From NCBI GenBank assembly GCA_035079385.1, contig JAVHKY010000015.1:6448001-6512000 (forward strand): a stretch of 64,000 nt of DNA, given 5' to 3'. The notes under the pieces were generated by a model. That model was not told the DNA's origin. It ran no database searches and saw nothing but the letters and a program-made list of their open reading frames with translations. Below, in pieces: positions 34,272 through 47,099 of the stretch. The first letter of the stretch is position 1. Each line of letters starts with the position of its first letter. The translations under genes and the position numbers were made by a program. This DNA is from Aspidiotus rigidus. Lineage: Eukaryota > Arthropoda > Insecta > Hemiptera > Diaspididae.

Positions 34272-34273
<2 letters not shown>
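33954..34273 (+). repeat. 168-bp tandem duplication
   Basis: Two units start near 33,954 and 34,121, sharing TTTCTCGAGAACTACTCATC, GCAGGTGCACATCTTCA, AATATGGCC and AGGAGTTCCGCGGACAAAAA, with few differences. Overlapping open frames in two registers are by-products. Confidence 0.85.

Positions 34274-34316
<43 letters not shown>
34274..34316. repeat. (TA)n microsatellite
   Basis: About 21 uninterrupted TA units directly after the 168-bp tandem repeat and before the dispersed repeat starting AAGGAAACCTGAAA. Confidence 0.97.
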
Positions 34317-34318
<2 letters not shown>

Positions 34319-34615
34319 AAACCTGAAATTTTTTTTATGCTAGTTGTGATCTAGGACCCCTAAAACGTCGAGAAAGTTCATTACCCACTCCCCCTGTTGA
34401 CCTTGCTACGGGTGTAATACCTCACTTTTCTAGTTAGAAAAGTCGGTAAAAGAACTTTCTATAGCGCTAAAAATAAAGATCTTTCGTTCCTCATATTGGA
34501 TGACGTCATCTTAAGTAGGTCAAAGCGACGCCCACCTTGTGACGTCATCAACGGTTGAAATCCTGGCCTAGCTCGTGTGCTTAGTACCTATATTACGTAA
34601 ACCAATTTTACTCTA

Positions 34616-36301
34616 CGACGAGTCGGTATTTTACGCCACATTGGGAGGGAAGTTGATTCCGCGAGTCTTTGAAGTTCTTGCTTTCGCACGCTCGCATTGC
34701 GCGGTATTGCGTCTTGTATTCATGCTTTGGACTGTGGGTCCTTGGGTCTGTATGGACTCTGAATTTATTTTCCAAAATGTTTTACTTGAAAAAAGACGAA
34801 GTACAAGAATATTTTTGGACTTGAAAATTTTTTTCAAGGCATTTTACTCTAAAAAACGACCGACGTACCAAAATTTTTTTCAAGTTCGAAAATCCAAAAT
34901 TCTCTGAAATATCCTACTTGAAAAAACGACCAACTCCGAGAATATTATTGGACTTCGAATATTTTTGTAGGCAATTCACTTGAAAAAAAGACAAAGTACC
35001 AGAATATTGTTGCACTGATAATATTTTGCTGGATGATTTACTCAAAAAAACAACAGAGTCCGAGATTAATACTGGACTTGAAATATGTTTTGAGGTATTT
35101 AACTCGAGAAAACGACAAAGTAGAAGAGTATTTTTGGACTTGGAAAATTTTTTTGGTATTTTACTTGAAGGAAACAACAATTTTTTGAAGTATTTTACTT
35201 AAAAAAAAGACAAAGTACCAGAATATTATCAGACTTGGAATATTTTCCTGAATGATTTGCTCAAAAAAACGACCGAGTCCGAGATTAATACTGGACTTGG
35301 AATATTTTTCGAGATATTTTACTCGAGGAAACGACAGAGTAAAAGATTTTTTTGGACTTGGGATATTTTCCTGGATGATTCACTCAAAAAACAACTGAGT
35401 TTGAGAATAATTTTGTACTTGGAATATTTTTTGAAATATTTTACTCCAAAAACAACCCAAGAACAAGAACATTTTGGACTCGGAAAACTGTTTTGAGATG
35501 TTTTATTTCAAAAAAAACAATCAGTTATATCTCAGAAAATATTGTAAGTCAAAAAATGATCCAAAACTTTATTTTTTTGAGAGAGATCACGAGAAATACT
35601 CCAAGCCCAAAAATATATTCTGGTACTTTCTTGTTTTTGTCATTTTCTCGCGTAAGATATCTCGAAGAATATTCCGAGTCTAATATTATTCTTGGACTTC
35701 GTCACTTTTCAAGTAGAATATCCTGGAAAATATTCTCATACTTTGTTGTTTTTCTAAGTCAAATACCTTGAAACTAAAAAAATTTTCCAAGTCCAAAAAT
35801 ATTCATGTACTTCGTCATCGGTTTCTCGAGTCAAATACCTGAAAAAATATTCCAAGTCCAGTATTAATCTCGGACTGCGTCGTTTTTTTGAGTAAATCGT
35901 CCAGGAAAATATCATGTCCAATAATATTCTGGTACTTTGTCTTTTTTTCAAGTGAATTACCTTGAAGAATATTCGAAGTCCAATAATATTCTCGGACTTG
36001 ATCGTTTTTTCATGTAGAATATCTCAAAGAATTTTTGAAGTCCAAACATATTTTGGTACTTTGGTTGAGTAAAATATTTCGAAAAAAATTTTCAAGTCCA
36101 AAAATATTCTTGTACTTCGTCTTTTTTTCGAGTAAAACATTTTGGAAAATTTAATATTCAAAGTCCATACAGGCCCAAGGACCCACAGTCCAAAGCATGA
36201 ATACAAGACGCAATACCGCGCAACGCCAGCGTGCGAACGCAAAAACTTCGAAGACTCGTGGAATCAACTTCCCTCCCAATATGGCGTGAAATACCGACTC
36301 G
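34616..36301. mobile_element. 1.7-kb foldback element with tandem-repeat arms and 8-bp duplication
   Basis: Left end CGACGAGTCGGTATTTTACG, right end (complement) CGAGTCGGTATTTCACG. The outer 200 bp of each arm match strongly (ATTGGGAGGGAAGTTGATTC, GTATTCATGCTTTGGACTGT in inverse). Inside, each arm is a run of degenerate 55-65-bp units of the type ACTTGAAAAAACGAC, AGTACCAGAATATT, GGACTTGGAATATTTT. The orientation flips near 35,480. TTACTCTA lies on both sides (34,608-34,615 and 36,302-36,309), a perfect candidate target-site duplication. Non-coding. Confidence 0.88.
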
Positions 36302-36309
36302 TTACTCTA

Positions 36310-38940
36310 TAATGCTATAGATGTATAATTCTTTATATGGACTGGCTATACTGATAAGAATTTGTCTCAAAACATTGCTGTTGGAAACTATTGAACAGAA
36401 CACACCTTCGATTTACACGCGAATTGGTGAACTCAACACTCTTACAGTACAAAAAAAACGAAGGTACGCTCTGTCCTAAGTTTCATTCATTTATGACTAT
36501 AGCTTTTCCATAGAATATTTAGGATCGAAGGTATGGACTCATTTGTTCACTCACTTTGCTTGCATGCCCTCACCCTCCTGTATGTCAGACCAATTAGTTT
36601 ACAGGCAGTAAGAGACTCTCTTCCGCCAGCATTTCTTGGCCTAGTATAAGCCCAGTGTAGGTTTGATTTTTGCTTAGTTTAGTCCACTTTATTATATAGC
36701 CCAAAATGTACGGTAAGCTGTAACTAGCTACGGACTCGGTCGCTATGCTCGTTTGCCACCCCTCCCCTTCTTAACTAAGTATAACTTGACACGTGGGTGG
36801 AAGTGAGAGGTTCAAGAGTGGCGTTGTCCAATCTGAATTACTTTCTGTCTAGATGTACTGGACTGGTGAAACGGGTTGGCTTAAATGCTTCTGAAGCGCA
36901 TGCGCACAATTGAGAAAGCTTGCTGGAGTAAAGTTTTATGAATCACTTTATACCGAAGAGAAAATAATTCTAAATTTTAGATTATTTACAGAAAAAAGTA
37001 GATGAAGTGAAGATGCGAGCTGAAACATCACAAACATGATGTTGTACTGATTTGGTTTGGTACCTGGCTGTACCAGAGAATTCGCCACCCATGTGCGCCA
37101 CCCCTTAAATGAATGCAATAATGCCAAAATCCTTAGGATACTAATGTGTGCGGTACTTCTACGCAAAATGTGATTATTTTCCGTGAAGAAAATCAGCAAA
37201 TGCAAAATGGATCGGCAAACGGTGTACTCACTTGAGATCTGGCAATTCTCTACCTAGTTCTGCTTATCGTTCGTGTATAGCCTTTATTCCAGTACATTAA
37301 CCATTGACCCTGAATCGCTATAGATTCAATGAGAAATTAGCCACTTTTAAGCGGCGGTAATAAGTCAACGTACCGCATGATTAATGCATCGGTATACAAT
37401 GGCGATGTTGAACTGTCGAATCGCGCCTTTGAAATTAATTCGATATCCAAAATTTGGTGCGGATAAATGTTCACATTAGTGTTCTCTTCGAAAGTGGGTT
37501 GGCTAATTATGGAAACAAGATAATATATTTTTATTTCCCGAAAAACGTGTAGCGGTGTTGTATACCATCGGGCGGCACGTCTCTTCATCACTTCGTATAG
37601 ATGATAATTAAGATAAGGATGACTGGAATTTTCTTCAAAACTAGAATAAGGTACGCTGAACGCGTATCAAAAAGGGAAATACATACGATTGAAAGAAAAG
37701 ACAGCGCGCGAAGCGCGAGATAGACTTGTTTGTGTAAGACTGTAGGTAGAGTTTTATATTTACCCATCTAACGTAAGTTGCAAACCGTGTATAGTAGTCA
37801 TATAAAGCTCATGTATTTCGGTATTAATTCGAGATGACACGTTAGATAAACAAGCAAATTAAATCGCGTCTACCATATACCTGTATAGTGAGTTATTCTG
37901 TACAACAGTTTTACTATATGTGGATAGAGAGCTTCAGAGTATGTACTCTTTGTATGTACACGATAAGTAAGTTATATCGGCAGTGTAACAGAAATAATTC
38001 ATCAACCTGCCAAAACAAACCCGATATCGTGCAAATTAATCCGCGTATGAAACCCAACCTAATCGTTAGTTTCTTGCAGGAAATTAATTCACGAAACATA
38101 CGTTTCAACTGCTGCGCGTTGTGATGAATTTATGGGTTCGTTAATGAGGAGAGGGGGCGAAGATGGTTACAGCAACAAACAGTGACAATCATTTTCGTGT
38201 TTGATTTATCTAATTCCAACCTTATTAGCTATCGAGGGAGTAAATCGATATTAACAAACCAAGACGTTTCATCAATGCCCGATGGAAACAATTTCAAAAG
38301 CCTATATATAGGCCTTTACTTTGAACCTCGTTTTACGCGACGATGAAGATATTTCTAAGAGCTTCAAACATTCCAGTCATCTTTCTGCAAACTCGAAATG
38401 ACTTTTTCGGCGAGAAGACGCGCTTTCCTTAATTTATAGTTTTAGAGGGTAGAATTTTTTTTTCTTGCCTCACGGACAGACAAACAGGTGGACGCGAATT
38501 TATGGATTAGGAGGGAGAGGATATCATAAAACCATAAAAAATATAAAAATTCGTCGTGTGGATTTAAACTTCCTCAATACAAAAGTTGAAATGGAGGGAT
38601 CTATTTTTGAATAGTTGGTCTGTATACCAAAGGGTGGAGCAACTTGAAAAAACTGGTGAACTTGGAACGTGAATTTTTGAATGAACTTTAGCGGATTCTT
38701 CTAAGTTTACTTGGCTAGGCCTGTTGTGAATGAATAATTAGTATTTTTCAGTTCTGCGTCGATGAAAATTCCAATGGATGAATTACCCGACGTTGCTTCT
38801 TTTACAAAACAGGAGTAGGTAGAACTGAGTTGACCATCAGCGGCACCGCGTAAGATTTAAAGTAAATGTGTAGGTGGCACTACATACTTCTTTTTGAATT
38901 TGATAGGGATTGTCTTGTTGGGAGGTACTTCCAGAAACCG
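36310..38940. other. no gene recognised; single-copy-looking sequence
   Basis: No repeat family of this window was recognised here. Open frames at 36,948-37,591 lack domain, splice or periodic support. The part from 37,200 to 38,400 contains more CpG-bearing words than the transposon-rich parts. Confidence 0.35.
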
Positions 38941-39239
38941 CACCCAAGTCCATACCCGCGTCTGAACTTTGCGACGTCATCACCTCGACCTTATTTAGCG
39001 ACTTGGAAAAATTAGGACTTGAGAAACGTTCGAGCTATGGACCTCCAGAGGTGAAAAAATGTTGAGCAATAAACCTGAGGCAAAGACTATGGAGTCTTGG
39101 GCTGAGCTTAAGCTAGGCCCAGAGAAGCATCTTAAGCTTAGGCTCAATGTGTTCGGAAAAATTTTGAGCTATATTGGTTACATCCACAAAAAAGTCCGCG
39201 TCTAACCTTTGTGACGTCATCAATGGCCTTGATCTAGTT

Positions 39240-41880
39240 TAAGGCGTCCTCAACCCGTGACATCATCATCTTAATTGGAAGACTATACACTTTTTTAACG
39301 TCATCACTACTCACATGTAAAAATATTTTGGCAGGTAACCTTCTCAGAAAACACATATCCTTGTCAAAATGTAACGTGACGTATATCACTTCTGTCGCGT
39401 GTATGATAGAGGTGGTGCGGGTTGCGTAAGCATTTAATTTTGTTTCCTCCAACACCGAAATCGACCCTTCCGGGTATAAAACAGAGAGATGAAGGATTCT
39501 ATGGGTGAAATAAAGTACTACAGAAGAGGGACGTATCAAAGTGTGAGAGAGATGGTGTCTTGAGGTGTTATTGAGGGCTTGGGGGAGGAAGAAAGAACAT
39601 TCAAGAGCAGAGGTTTTGGAGTACGAGACATGAGATGTGGTTGACGTATGGATCAGGTTCGCGAAAGTGAGAGCGCAGCAGCATGCAAGTGATTGAGAAT
39701 ATCGGTCGATTAGATGTGAGTGTGCGATTCGAGTGTGACCTATTCTTAATCTGGTGATAACGGTGTCTTCAAGATATTGACCGTTGACCTGGGGGTGGGA
39801 GTCTTTATAATACGGAGGAGTTTGTTTGAAGGTTGGCTTTTCTAAAGTTCGGTCCAAATATTCAAGGTGCATGAGCGGTAATTATTTTTGTAGTCTGTGA
39901 CGGGGAGGGGAGTGCAGTGGAACGGCCGACTTTAATTACAGGCCGGAATGGTGATTTACTTGACAACAGCGCTGTAGGTGAAACATAACACAGGCTTATA
40001 TGGGAGTTCTACAGAATATTGAAAATATCTATAAAAAATTCGAGAGAATGAAAGTTGTTGCCCTTGAAATTTTATAGCTAAAGGGTTGACTTGAATTTTT
40101 CGCAAGAGAGGCATTTTACATGTAAAATTTTCACCTACTGCGCAGTTGCCGGTTTTACTATTGTGGCCTGTAATTAAAGTCGGCCGTGGCAGTGGTAGTA
40201 GTGAAGGTGGTGGTTTGTTTAGCTGCTTAGTCTGTGACGTCATGTTCGAGTAGGCCAATGTGGTGAGGTATCTTGAGGTAAGAGTTTGGAGTGTGAGGAG
40301 GATCTTTTGAGTGAGAGGGTTTGTAATACAACGGTCAGTGAGCGATTGTAGTGAAGAAAGTGAGTCTATGAGGAGTGAAAGTTAGGAGAGATGAGCAAGA
40401 CTGGAGAATATTGCCATCAATTCGGCTGTAAATATGGAGGCTATGTTGCAGATACGATGACCGTTTTTAGTTTTTGAGCCATCAGTGAGATAGAGGATGT
40501 GACCGGAATATTCTTGTATTAGATTTCTGACGTGGGTGGTAAAGAAGCTCTTGTTGGATTTGGGATTTCTGTGAGATTTGAGCGGATTGTGGGCTGGCTA
40601 AGGGTCCTAGGTGAAGACGATATATATAAATAGGTAGAAAGGGCACCCCGTGTTTACCTACAGGCAAAAAAGGCACCGGTTTGGAGCGGCCGAATTTCAA
40701 GACTGATAGCTTTAAGAATCTTATCATTTGGTACCCATATTATGCCGGTAATTTGCGCCAACTGTTAGGCGGCTCAGACCTGAGTACCAGTAGGCGGCCC
40801 AAGTCCTAATCCGGGGCTGAGAAGAAGGTTAACTATGAAAGGTTCATAGAGAGTGTTCGAATTGAAGAAGAATATGAAGGGTATGTTTATCTGGGGGCTG
40901 CAGGATGATTGTTGTTTCGGTTGAAGATGGGAGAAGAGGGAAACAAGAAATGGTTGATTAGGAGTTGGAGGTTGAATGAGTCTACAAAAGTGGAGACGAG
41001 GTTCGGCAGGTTCGGCGCATAAACTGAGTTCGGGACTTGTTCAAAAGGCTGTCAAGACCAAGCTGAGGGAAGATATTTGTAAGGTATCTAGTAAAAAGAG
41101 GACCGATTTATTGGCTAGGTTATTGATCGGAGCTTCATAATCTAGCTGCGAGCGAATAAGACTCTTTTAAAGATGGAGAAGTTTTTTCTTGCAGCCTTCA
41201 GAAAGGTGAGAGATAGAATTCAATACATTCAAGGCAAGAGTACATAGGGCTTTGAAAATTTTGATGTGGGGGATCCAGGTGAATCTTTTATCAAATTATT
41301 CCAAGTAGTTTGGTGGAGTCGTGGGAATGGATAAGAAAATTTTGTAAAGAAAGAGGTGGGATTTCTTTGTTTGAAAATGACGAAGTAAGTTTTGGATAAT
41401 GAGAAACGGAAACATTTTTGGGTGTTTCTTGGAGGAGTCTGTGGGTTCTCAGAGAGTCGGTTGACCGAATGGAAATGTTATAATTGCCGGCGTAGAGACA
41501 TTGCGAACGTATCTAGTGACATCGTCGACGCCTGATAAAAAGAGGAGGACACAGAAAATTTCCCCTTGAGGGACACCGGGTTCGACTGGAGGGGAGGAGG
41601 AAGTGATTCTTTGGATTCGTACCAACAATGTTCTATTGTTGAGAAAACTTTGTAAGATAGAAGGGAGGTCGCCTCGAAGACCGTATTCATAATGTTTCTC
41701 CATACCTGGGAAAAGGCTTCTTGGAGGTTGAAAAATATAGAGTAAAGAGATGATTTAGTTGGTCAAGATTCTCGGATTGGAGATTCAGAAAGCGTCTGAG
41801 TAAAACTGAGAGAGACTTGATAGGCCGGTGAGAGATAGGAACGAGGGTTTTCGAATAAGGTTTCGAGATGAGGATTGAGA
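39240..41880 (-). pseudogene. I-group LINE, decayed ORF2 (RT and RNase H), interrupted by a MITE
   Basis: Minus strand, high to low. Near 41,703-41,450 is RT (YGLRGDLPSILQSFLNNRTL, VEPGVPQGEIF, which matches the PPG-L-PQGS block). Post-RT sequence lies near 41,300-41,000. RNase H lies near 40,480-40,270 (DGSKTKNGHRICN, FTAELMAIFSSLAHLS, IDSLSSLQSL). The C-terminal block VITRLRIGHTRIAHSHLIDR lies at about 39,775-39,715. The frame breaks repeatedly. A 264-bp MITE splits the RNase H part. The 3' end near 39,240 fades into TGACGTCATC-type DNA. Confidence 0.8.
39923..40186. mobile_element. 264-bp MITE inserted in the LINE RNase H region
   Basis: Perfect 22-bp terminal inverted repeats begin CGGCCGACTTTAATTACAGG at the left and end with the exact inverse at 40,186. 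LINE coding sequence can be followed on both sides, which shows it is an insertion. Flanks have CAGTGG-like sequence near both sides but no clean duplication. Confidence 0.85.
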
Positions 41881-41889
41881 CTGTTTTCC

Positions 41890-44800
41890 AAGAGAGAGGA
41901 TATATATTTTAAGATGATATTCGAGTTTTCTTTGCTTTTCCGTTTGTGTCTTCACATCTAATTTAGGTTGTTGTTTCTTGAAAGACTAAGATTGTCAATT
42001 CGCTACATCGCTCATAATCTAACCCTCCCTACCTTAAGTGGTAGATACAATTGAAATCTTTTTTCAACGATTCGATGAGGACGGTAATTTTTCGCTGTTT
42101 GGGGCGGAAAATTTGAAAATCCAGCTCTGTACAGCTCAGTTCACGTACACCAGTATTATAAAGTCAAAGATTCTTCTTCATAGTGTCTCTCTGCGAAGAG
42201 TGTATCCTATAGATTTCCGCTTGTCCTGGATGTTAGTTTTTATATATTATCTGAACGAGTCTATATCGTTCACCTGTAAGATACGTAATTCCATCCAAGA
42301 ACGTCCACCGATGTGCGCGTTACTACATTATATTGTTTTCTTTCTCCCAAAGAAAATTGAGAAATTTACCGTACGTCATGTTTGCACATGTACTAGAAGT
42401 CAAATTTTATCCAACCTTTTTTCATTGGAAAGCTTCTCACGGACTTGAATCTACATATACTGCTCTTCCTCTTTTTGACCCAACTGAATCGTTGATATAG
42501 TTGAAATTTCATTGTCGTAAGACGACGTAAAATACCCGCGCACATATCCACTCAAAGATTACAGGTAACGGATATAGCATACGACCGGATAATCAAGCGT
42601 CTCTCAAAAGTTTGAAAGTAGGCACTCGAAGTCACAGACGACGATGCAACAATTGCTGATGTTAGTGGAAGGTAATGTTCCACGCCGAAGTCGAGTAATC
42701 CTCTTCCATCGCGTGTGTATATACGTTTATGCGTACTTCAGCTCAAGGGTTCTAGAATACTCGAAAACAAAGCTGAAAAAATACATCATAATAAAATATC
42801 AAAGTGGTTCAACTCTTCTGCTCCACCTTTTAACCATACCCGGCATCGCTTTTGCCAGCATATATAAAGCCTTTCAGCTCGGTAAACTTTACCTTATCCC
42901 ATAAATAAGCTTCGCAGAATATACGTTGAAAAGTTTTAATTTCAAAAATACCGTTCATATCGCGCTTATGAATCTTTTGATCTTTTGCTTCGGCACATTT
43001 TGTAAGAATTACCCGTAAGTAGACTACAATCGCGCAATATTCATCCCGCTTTCGGGTGTCAAGTTTTTTTTTTCTACTCTATATCATCAGATTAGAATGT
43101 ACGCAGGCACTCGTACAGTAATCAAAAACTCTTCTTCATTTTGCGGTATTATTTATCTAGAAGCTGCGGGCCGCGTGTAAGTCGTCTCGTTTTATTAATT
43201 TGAGCATAGTGACGCGACTCCCACGATTTTAATATTTACACAAGACGACCGCGTTTCGATAAAAATGACAGGTATTTATTTTCGTTCATTAAGGCGTATA
43301 CGCTGGAAATATTTTGCATTAAATGGGAGAAAATTTCCATTTCGGGAAAGCTCTTCGCTCGGTCTCATGTAACGATATGCAATGATTTGATACAACGTAT
43401 TACCGCCCGTTAATCGTGGGCTAGGCCTCGCCGTCTCTTCTGGAAACGTATATATGCAGAAATTTGAATTAAGTTTCTCGAAGGAAAATTAAGACTACGT
43501 CTACCCTACCGTGGTCCATTTGTCATCGTAGGATGGTATATAAACTATCCTCGAACTCGTAATACACTGCGGGACTCCATTCATCAATATAGTTAGCGAA
43601 GAACTGACTTTGCTTGATCGTAAACGAGCTTATTCTTATTTGAATTGTTTCACAAAGATAATAAGGGAGCCGGTCTCGAAAACAGTATCAGAAGCAGCGA
43701 TAATGACATATTTCTTGAAGTTTTCACTATTATACAGTAGCGTATATTATAGTATGTATATACGAATCCTATTTTTAAACTTTTCAGCGCTGTCGCGGAT
43801 CTTTACGCCGCTGTAGTTACGATGATCCGTACAGGCGAAAACTCTTTATATCCTTGTTCGCTATTTATCAAATTTACCTCTCCGTACCCCGCCCCCGTTC
43901 CATGAACGTGAAAGTTCTACTCAGACAACGTATACCAGTACAGTGCACATGTATAATGGAACAGACCGTAAATTTAGCATGGTTTGTTTTCTCGCGTACG
44001 AAGATACGACATTGTAAGTCGTATTTCAAACCAGCCCTAGTAACCCGTGGTTATGTTTCGAGCCTTAAATACACTATGTAAAATTATATTACGTGACGTC
44101 GTCTACGTACAGTTTACTCGTACACGTATAAACTTTGTGTATCGTATGAGTTACTTATCTTCGATTAAATAAGTTTATATAACGAAAACGCACAACTCAA
44201 ATTGGAAGTATAAATCATAAGATAAGATCCAGCTTTCAGAGGATGGGCTCGCTTCATAGCCTACCCGATTGGGAGGAGACAATCGAGCATTGGATGCTCG
44301 ATGTCATGTATGTTACTCGACTGTCTGAAGTCTAATTAGGTGAACGAGCTCCTGCGGAGTATAATAAATTTATTACGAAAATGAATTATTAGACACGTGG
44401 CTGAAATCCAATTTCGATACATTATATCTCGAAGGGAAGATTTTAAAAAGTATGATGACTGCATTTTTTAAATTTTCTTTCCTTTTTGCAAATACCTCCC
44501 CGCGAGTATTTTCAGGTAAGGTTTTGGAAGATTGGACAGAATCGAACTTTGGAATCTTTGTCTGCCCTTTAGATACAATTTTAATGAATCTCATAATACG
44601 TATCATAATATCGAGATGTTTCATGAATGACGTCATGTTTTGATGACGCTACATTCCCGTAATCGAAATTTTTCTTAGACCCTTGATGTCTTCAGAGTCT
44701 GGTACCATATTTCTCTATTTTCTTTTAGTTTTTATTCTGATAACATTCCATTTCTAATAAATTCATGAATAAAATAAGATCATAAAAAATTGTGAAGTTG

Positions 44801-45140
44801 ATTAAAATTGATACTATTGGAAGGAGGTGGCGGGGGGTCAAAGTAGGCTAGAGATACATCTCAAGTAATTTTTTGAAGAGCATTAAACTAGGCTGGTCTT
44901 GTTGTTCTGTGGGGGGGGGGGGGGGATTGAACTAAGCGAAGTCGGTTGACGTGGATCGCCGGATACTAGAGGTTTGGGCTATACATTGGGCTGAACTAGG
45001 CTAAATACGTGGCCTGACATGCGGCTAATACTGTTTTAGGTTAGCCTATTAACTGTTTAGGGGATTAATTTACTTCAGAAATGCGCGCCCATTCCAATAA
45101 AGATATGTTTTGAAGCTAGAGATGATGACCTTACGAGTTG
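41890..45140. other. no gene recognised; contains a 15-G run
   Basis: Single-copy-looking sequence with relatively frequent CpG between 42,000 and 44,400. A run of 15 G lies at 44,911-44,925. Several open frames of 60-136 codons show no domain and no splice support. Confidence 0.35.
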
Positions 45141-45144
45141 ATAA

Positions 45145-46754
45145 TGTCTTGAAAGTGTAGTCGATAATTCAGTTAATGTTGAATTAAACTAGTTATTGTC
45201 AATAATAACGTATCAAAATAGGTAATGTCAATAAATATAAAAATATTCTTTACTTTAACTAGGTATTCTCAACAATTCCTAGTTATTGTCGACAATCCCG
45301 GATACAAACTAGTTAAAATTGAAAATCGGAAAATAAAATAAGTCTTGAAATTATTAATAAATACCTCACGAAGTTTATCGAATGTTGTGAGTATTACAAA
45401 TAATTAATATTGTATATTAGTATCACGGAATTACTATACTAAGTCATTATTTAATAGTACATGGATTGCTGCTGTGACATTTTGAGTTACATATGATTCC
45501 AGACCGGCGACATTGACACCTCTTGGTATTACATTTTGTTGTGCACAAGCAACGTATAAATCCTTGTCCATTTCCAAGGGCTTGTTGTGAGGCGACTGAA
45601 CGTAGCGAAACAACTTCCGTCGGTACGTCATAAACTTCCAGAAATCTTTCATGGCATAATTCAAATTGCGATCTGGCGTACAGTTGTTTCAAAGTACCGT
45701 TCCGTGTACCTACTTAGAAGAAGTTATCTTTAGTACCAACTTTCATTACGCACGCCAAAATACTTCGCGCGTCTGTCTTTCCTCTGTCAACATCAGGCAC
45801 TTGTATCCTTACGGTGTCTCCGATGACAGGGTTTGGAAAATTTCTGTCTGATACTAGTTTCATCTTTTTGGCTTGAACAGTAAGAGCTGCTTGAAATGCT
45901 TTCCTTTTCGATCGAATTGATTCTCCTCGTTCACAAACTTCACACAATGCAGATGTGGTACCTTGTAAGCCACATGATATACACACTCAACCGGATTTGA
46001 AGGTGGCCCCGGCGCCGGCGAGTCGACCACAGATTTTGGAGGCTGCGAAGTGATGTTGCACTAGCCGGGCAAGTTCCTGGTGATGTAATACGATTGTGTT
46101 CGGAAATAGCCATTGTAGCAGGTTCACACGGAATGGACGTCTTTGCAGCAGGCTGTTCTTCCGAAGTGGGTGTTGTAGTGGGCCGCTGTAAAACAGTCGA
46201 TGAATTCTTCACACATGTTTCGAGTTCTTCTTCACTGCAAATGTGCTTCGATACACCAGTCGGTAAGGAAAATTGTTCCAGTCCTACCTTCGGAGGGCAG
46301 CCAAACATTGCCTCGTACAGGCTGCGTTACACTTCTCGATACCTGAAGTATCGGCTATCGAGAAGGAACGCTACGTTCCGCAACAACGCGCTGCGAATAA
46401 ACGTGAATAATTTTCATGCGAATACGAAAAATTGAGACGTCCTATCAAAAAACTGAGAACGGCATTGAATTCAGCGTTCAAAATTCATTAACAATTTGAT
46501 AATTTCAGCTCAGCGATTTTTAGGCTGTTGGGTAGTGTAATAGGTACCTACAAGTATGGAAGAGATTGCAGGACAATTAATTTTTTCGCATCTATCAACT
46601 CTAACTATTTGTACTTAGGAATTGTCGAAAATAACTAGTTAATGTCCATAATAGTTCACTTTAACTGGTTGTATTGTATGTGTACTATTTTCGTTATTAT
46701 TGACAATAACTAGTTAATGTCTACATTACCAAATTATCGACTTTAACGCTAACA
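45145..46754. mobile_element. Ginger-like cut-and-paste element relic with repeated TIRs
   Basis: Left terminal region TGTCTTGAAAGTG, AGTCGATAATT, AACTAGTTATTGTCAATAAT. The right terminal region on the other strand is TGTTAGCG, AGTCGATAATT, AACTAGTTATTGTCAATAAT. Both sides carry extra AACTAGTTATTGTC-like subterminal copies (45,270-45,320 and 46,615-46,670). The ends start with TGT, as described for Ginger elements. The element encloses the integrase C-terminal relic. No target-site duplication was recognised. The catalytic core is missing, so it is non-autonomous. Confidence 0.65.
45447..46308 (-). pseudogene. KRBA2/SCAND3-like DDE integrase, C-terminal part only
   Basis: Minus strand. Frame 46,308-45,940 opens with MFGCPPKVGLEQFSLP and TEELE-like sequence, the segment just after the integrase core in KRBA2/SCAND3-type proteins. 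Frame 45,986-45,714 carries CEVCERGESIRSKRKAFQAA and GDTVRIQVPDVDRGKTDARS. Frame 45,692-45,447 carries LKQLYARSQFELCHERFLEV, SLRSVASQQALGNGQGFIRC and the cysteine-rich end CTTKCNTKRCQCRRSGIICN with SKCHSSNPC. This VPDVDRG...GQGF.RC...CXC order is diagnostic for that family. Frameshifts near 45,700 and 45,960. The DDE core is absent. Confidence 0.82.
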
Positions 46755-47099
46755 TATATGTTCCATTGTTCCAAGGATACTGAGGTCGGGTTGATGGCGT
46801 TTCAGGGTGATGTAGTCACAAAAGTATATGTAAGAATCGAACTTCGTTATACGTCTATAACAGGCCTCTAATGATCCGTAGACCTTCGTTATACCCTGAT
46901 ACCGAGTCTCTAATAAAGGATCTCAACGCACGTACAAAACGTGAAATCAATTGACAACTATCTACTATTCTTATCTACCTTATAACACATGCAGCTACCG
47001 AACCTGGCTGCGAGTATGGATGCAACGCTACCAACACGAAAATTCGTGAGAACGGTAAAGCGTTCTTACTTATGCCCAAAAGTTTGGAATTATGATATC

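Noticed and set aside
34008..34354. Two overlapping open frames of about 100 codons
   Set aside because: They read through a 168-bp tandem duplication and a (TA)n tract in two registers; no family resemblance.
34575..36242. Several open frames of 60-110 codons
   Set aside because: All lie in the inverted repetitive arms of a foldback and mirror each other between strands.
44911..44925. Run of 15 G as a regulatory G-quadruplex
   Set aside because: A mononucleotide run is as likely to be slippage or assembly noise; no regulatory context.
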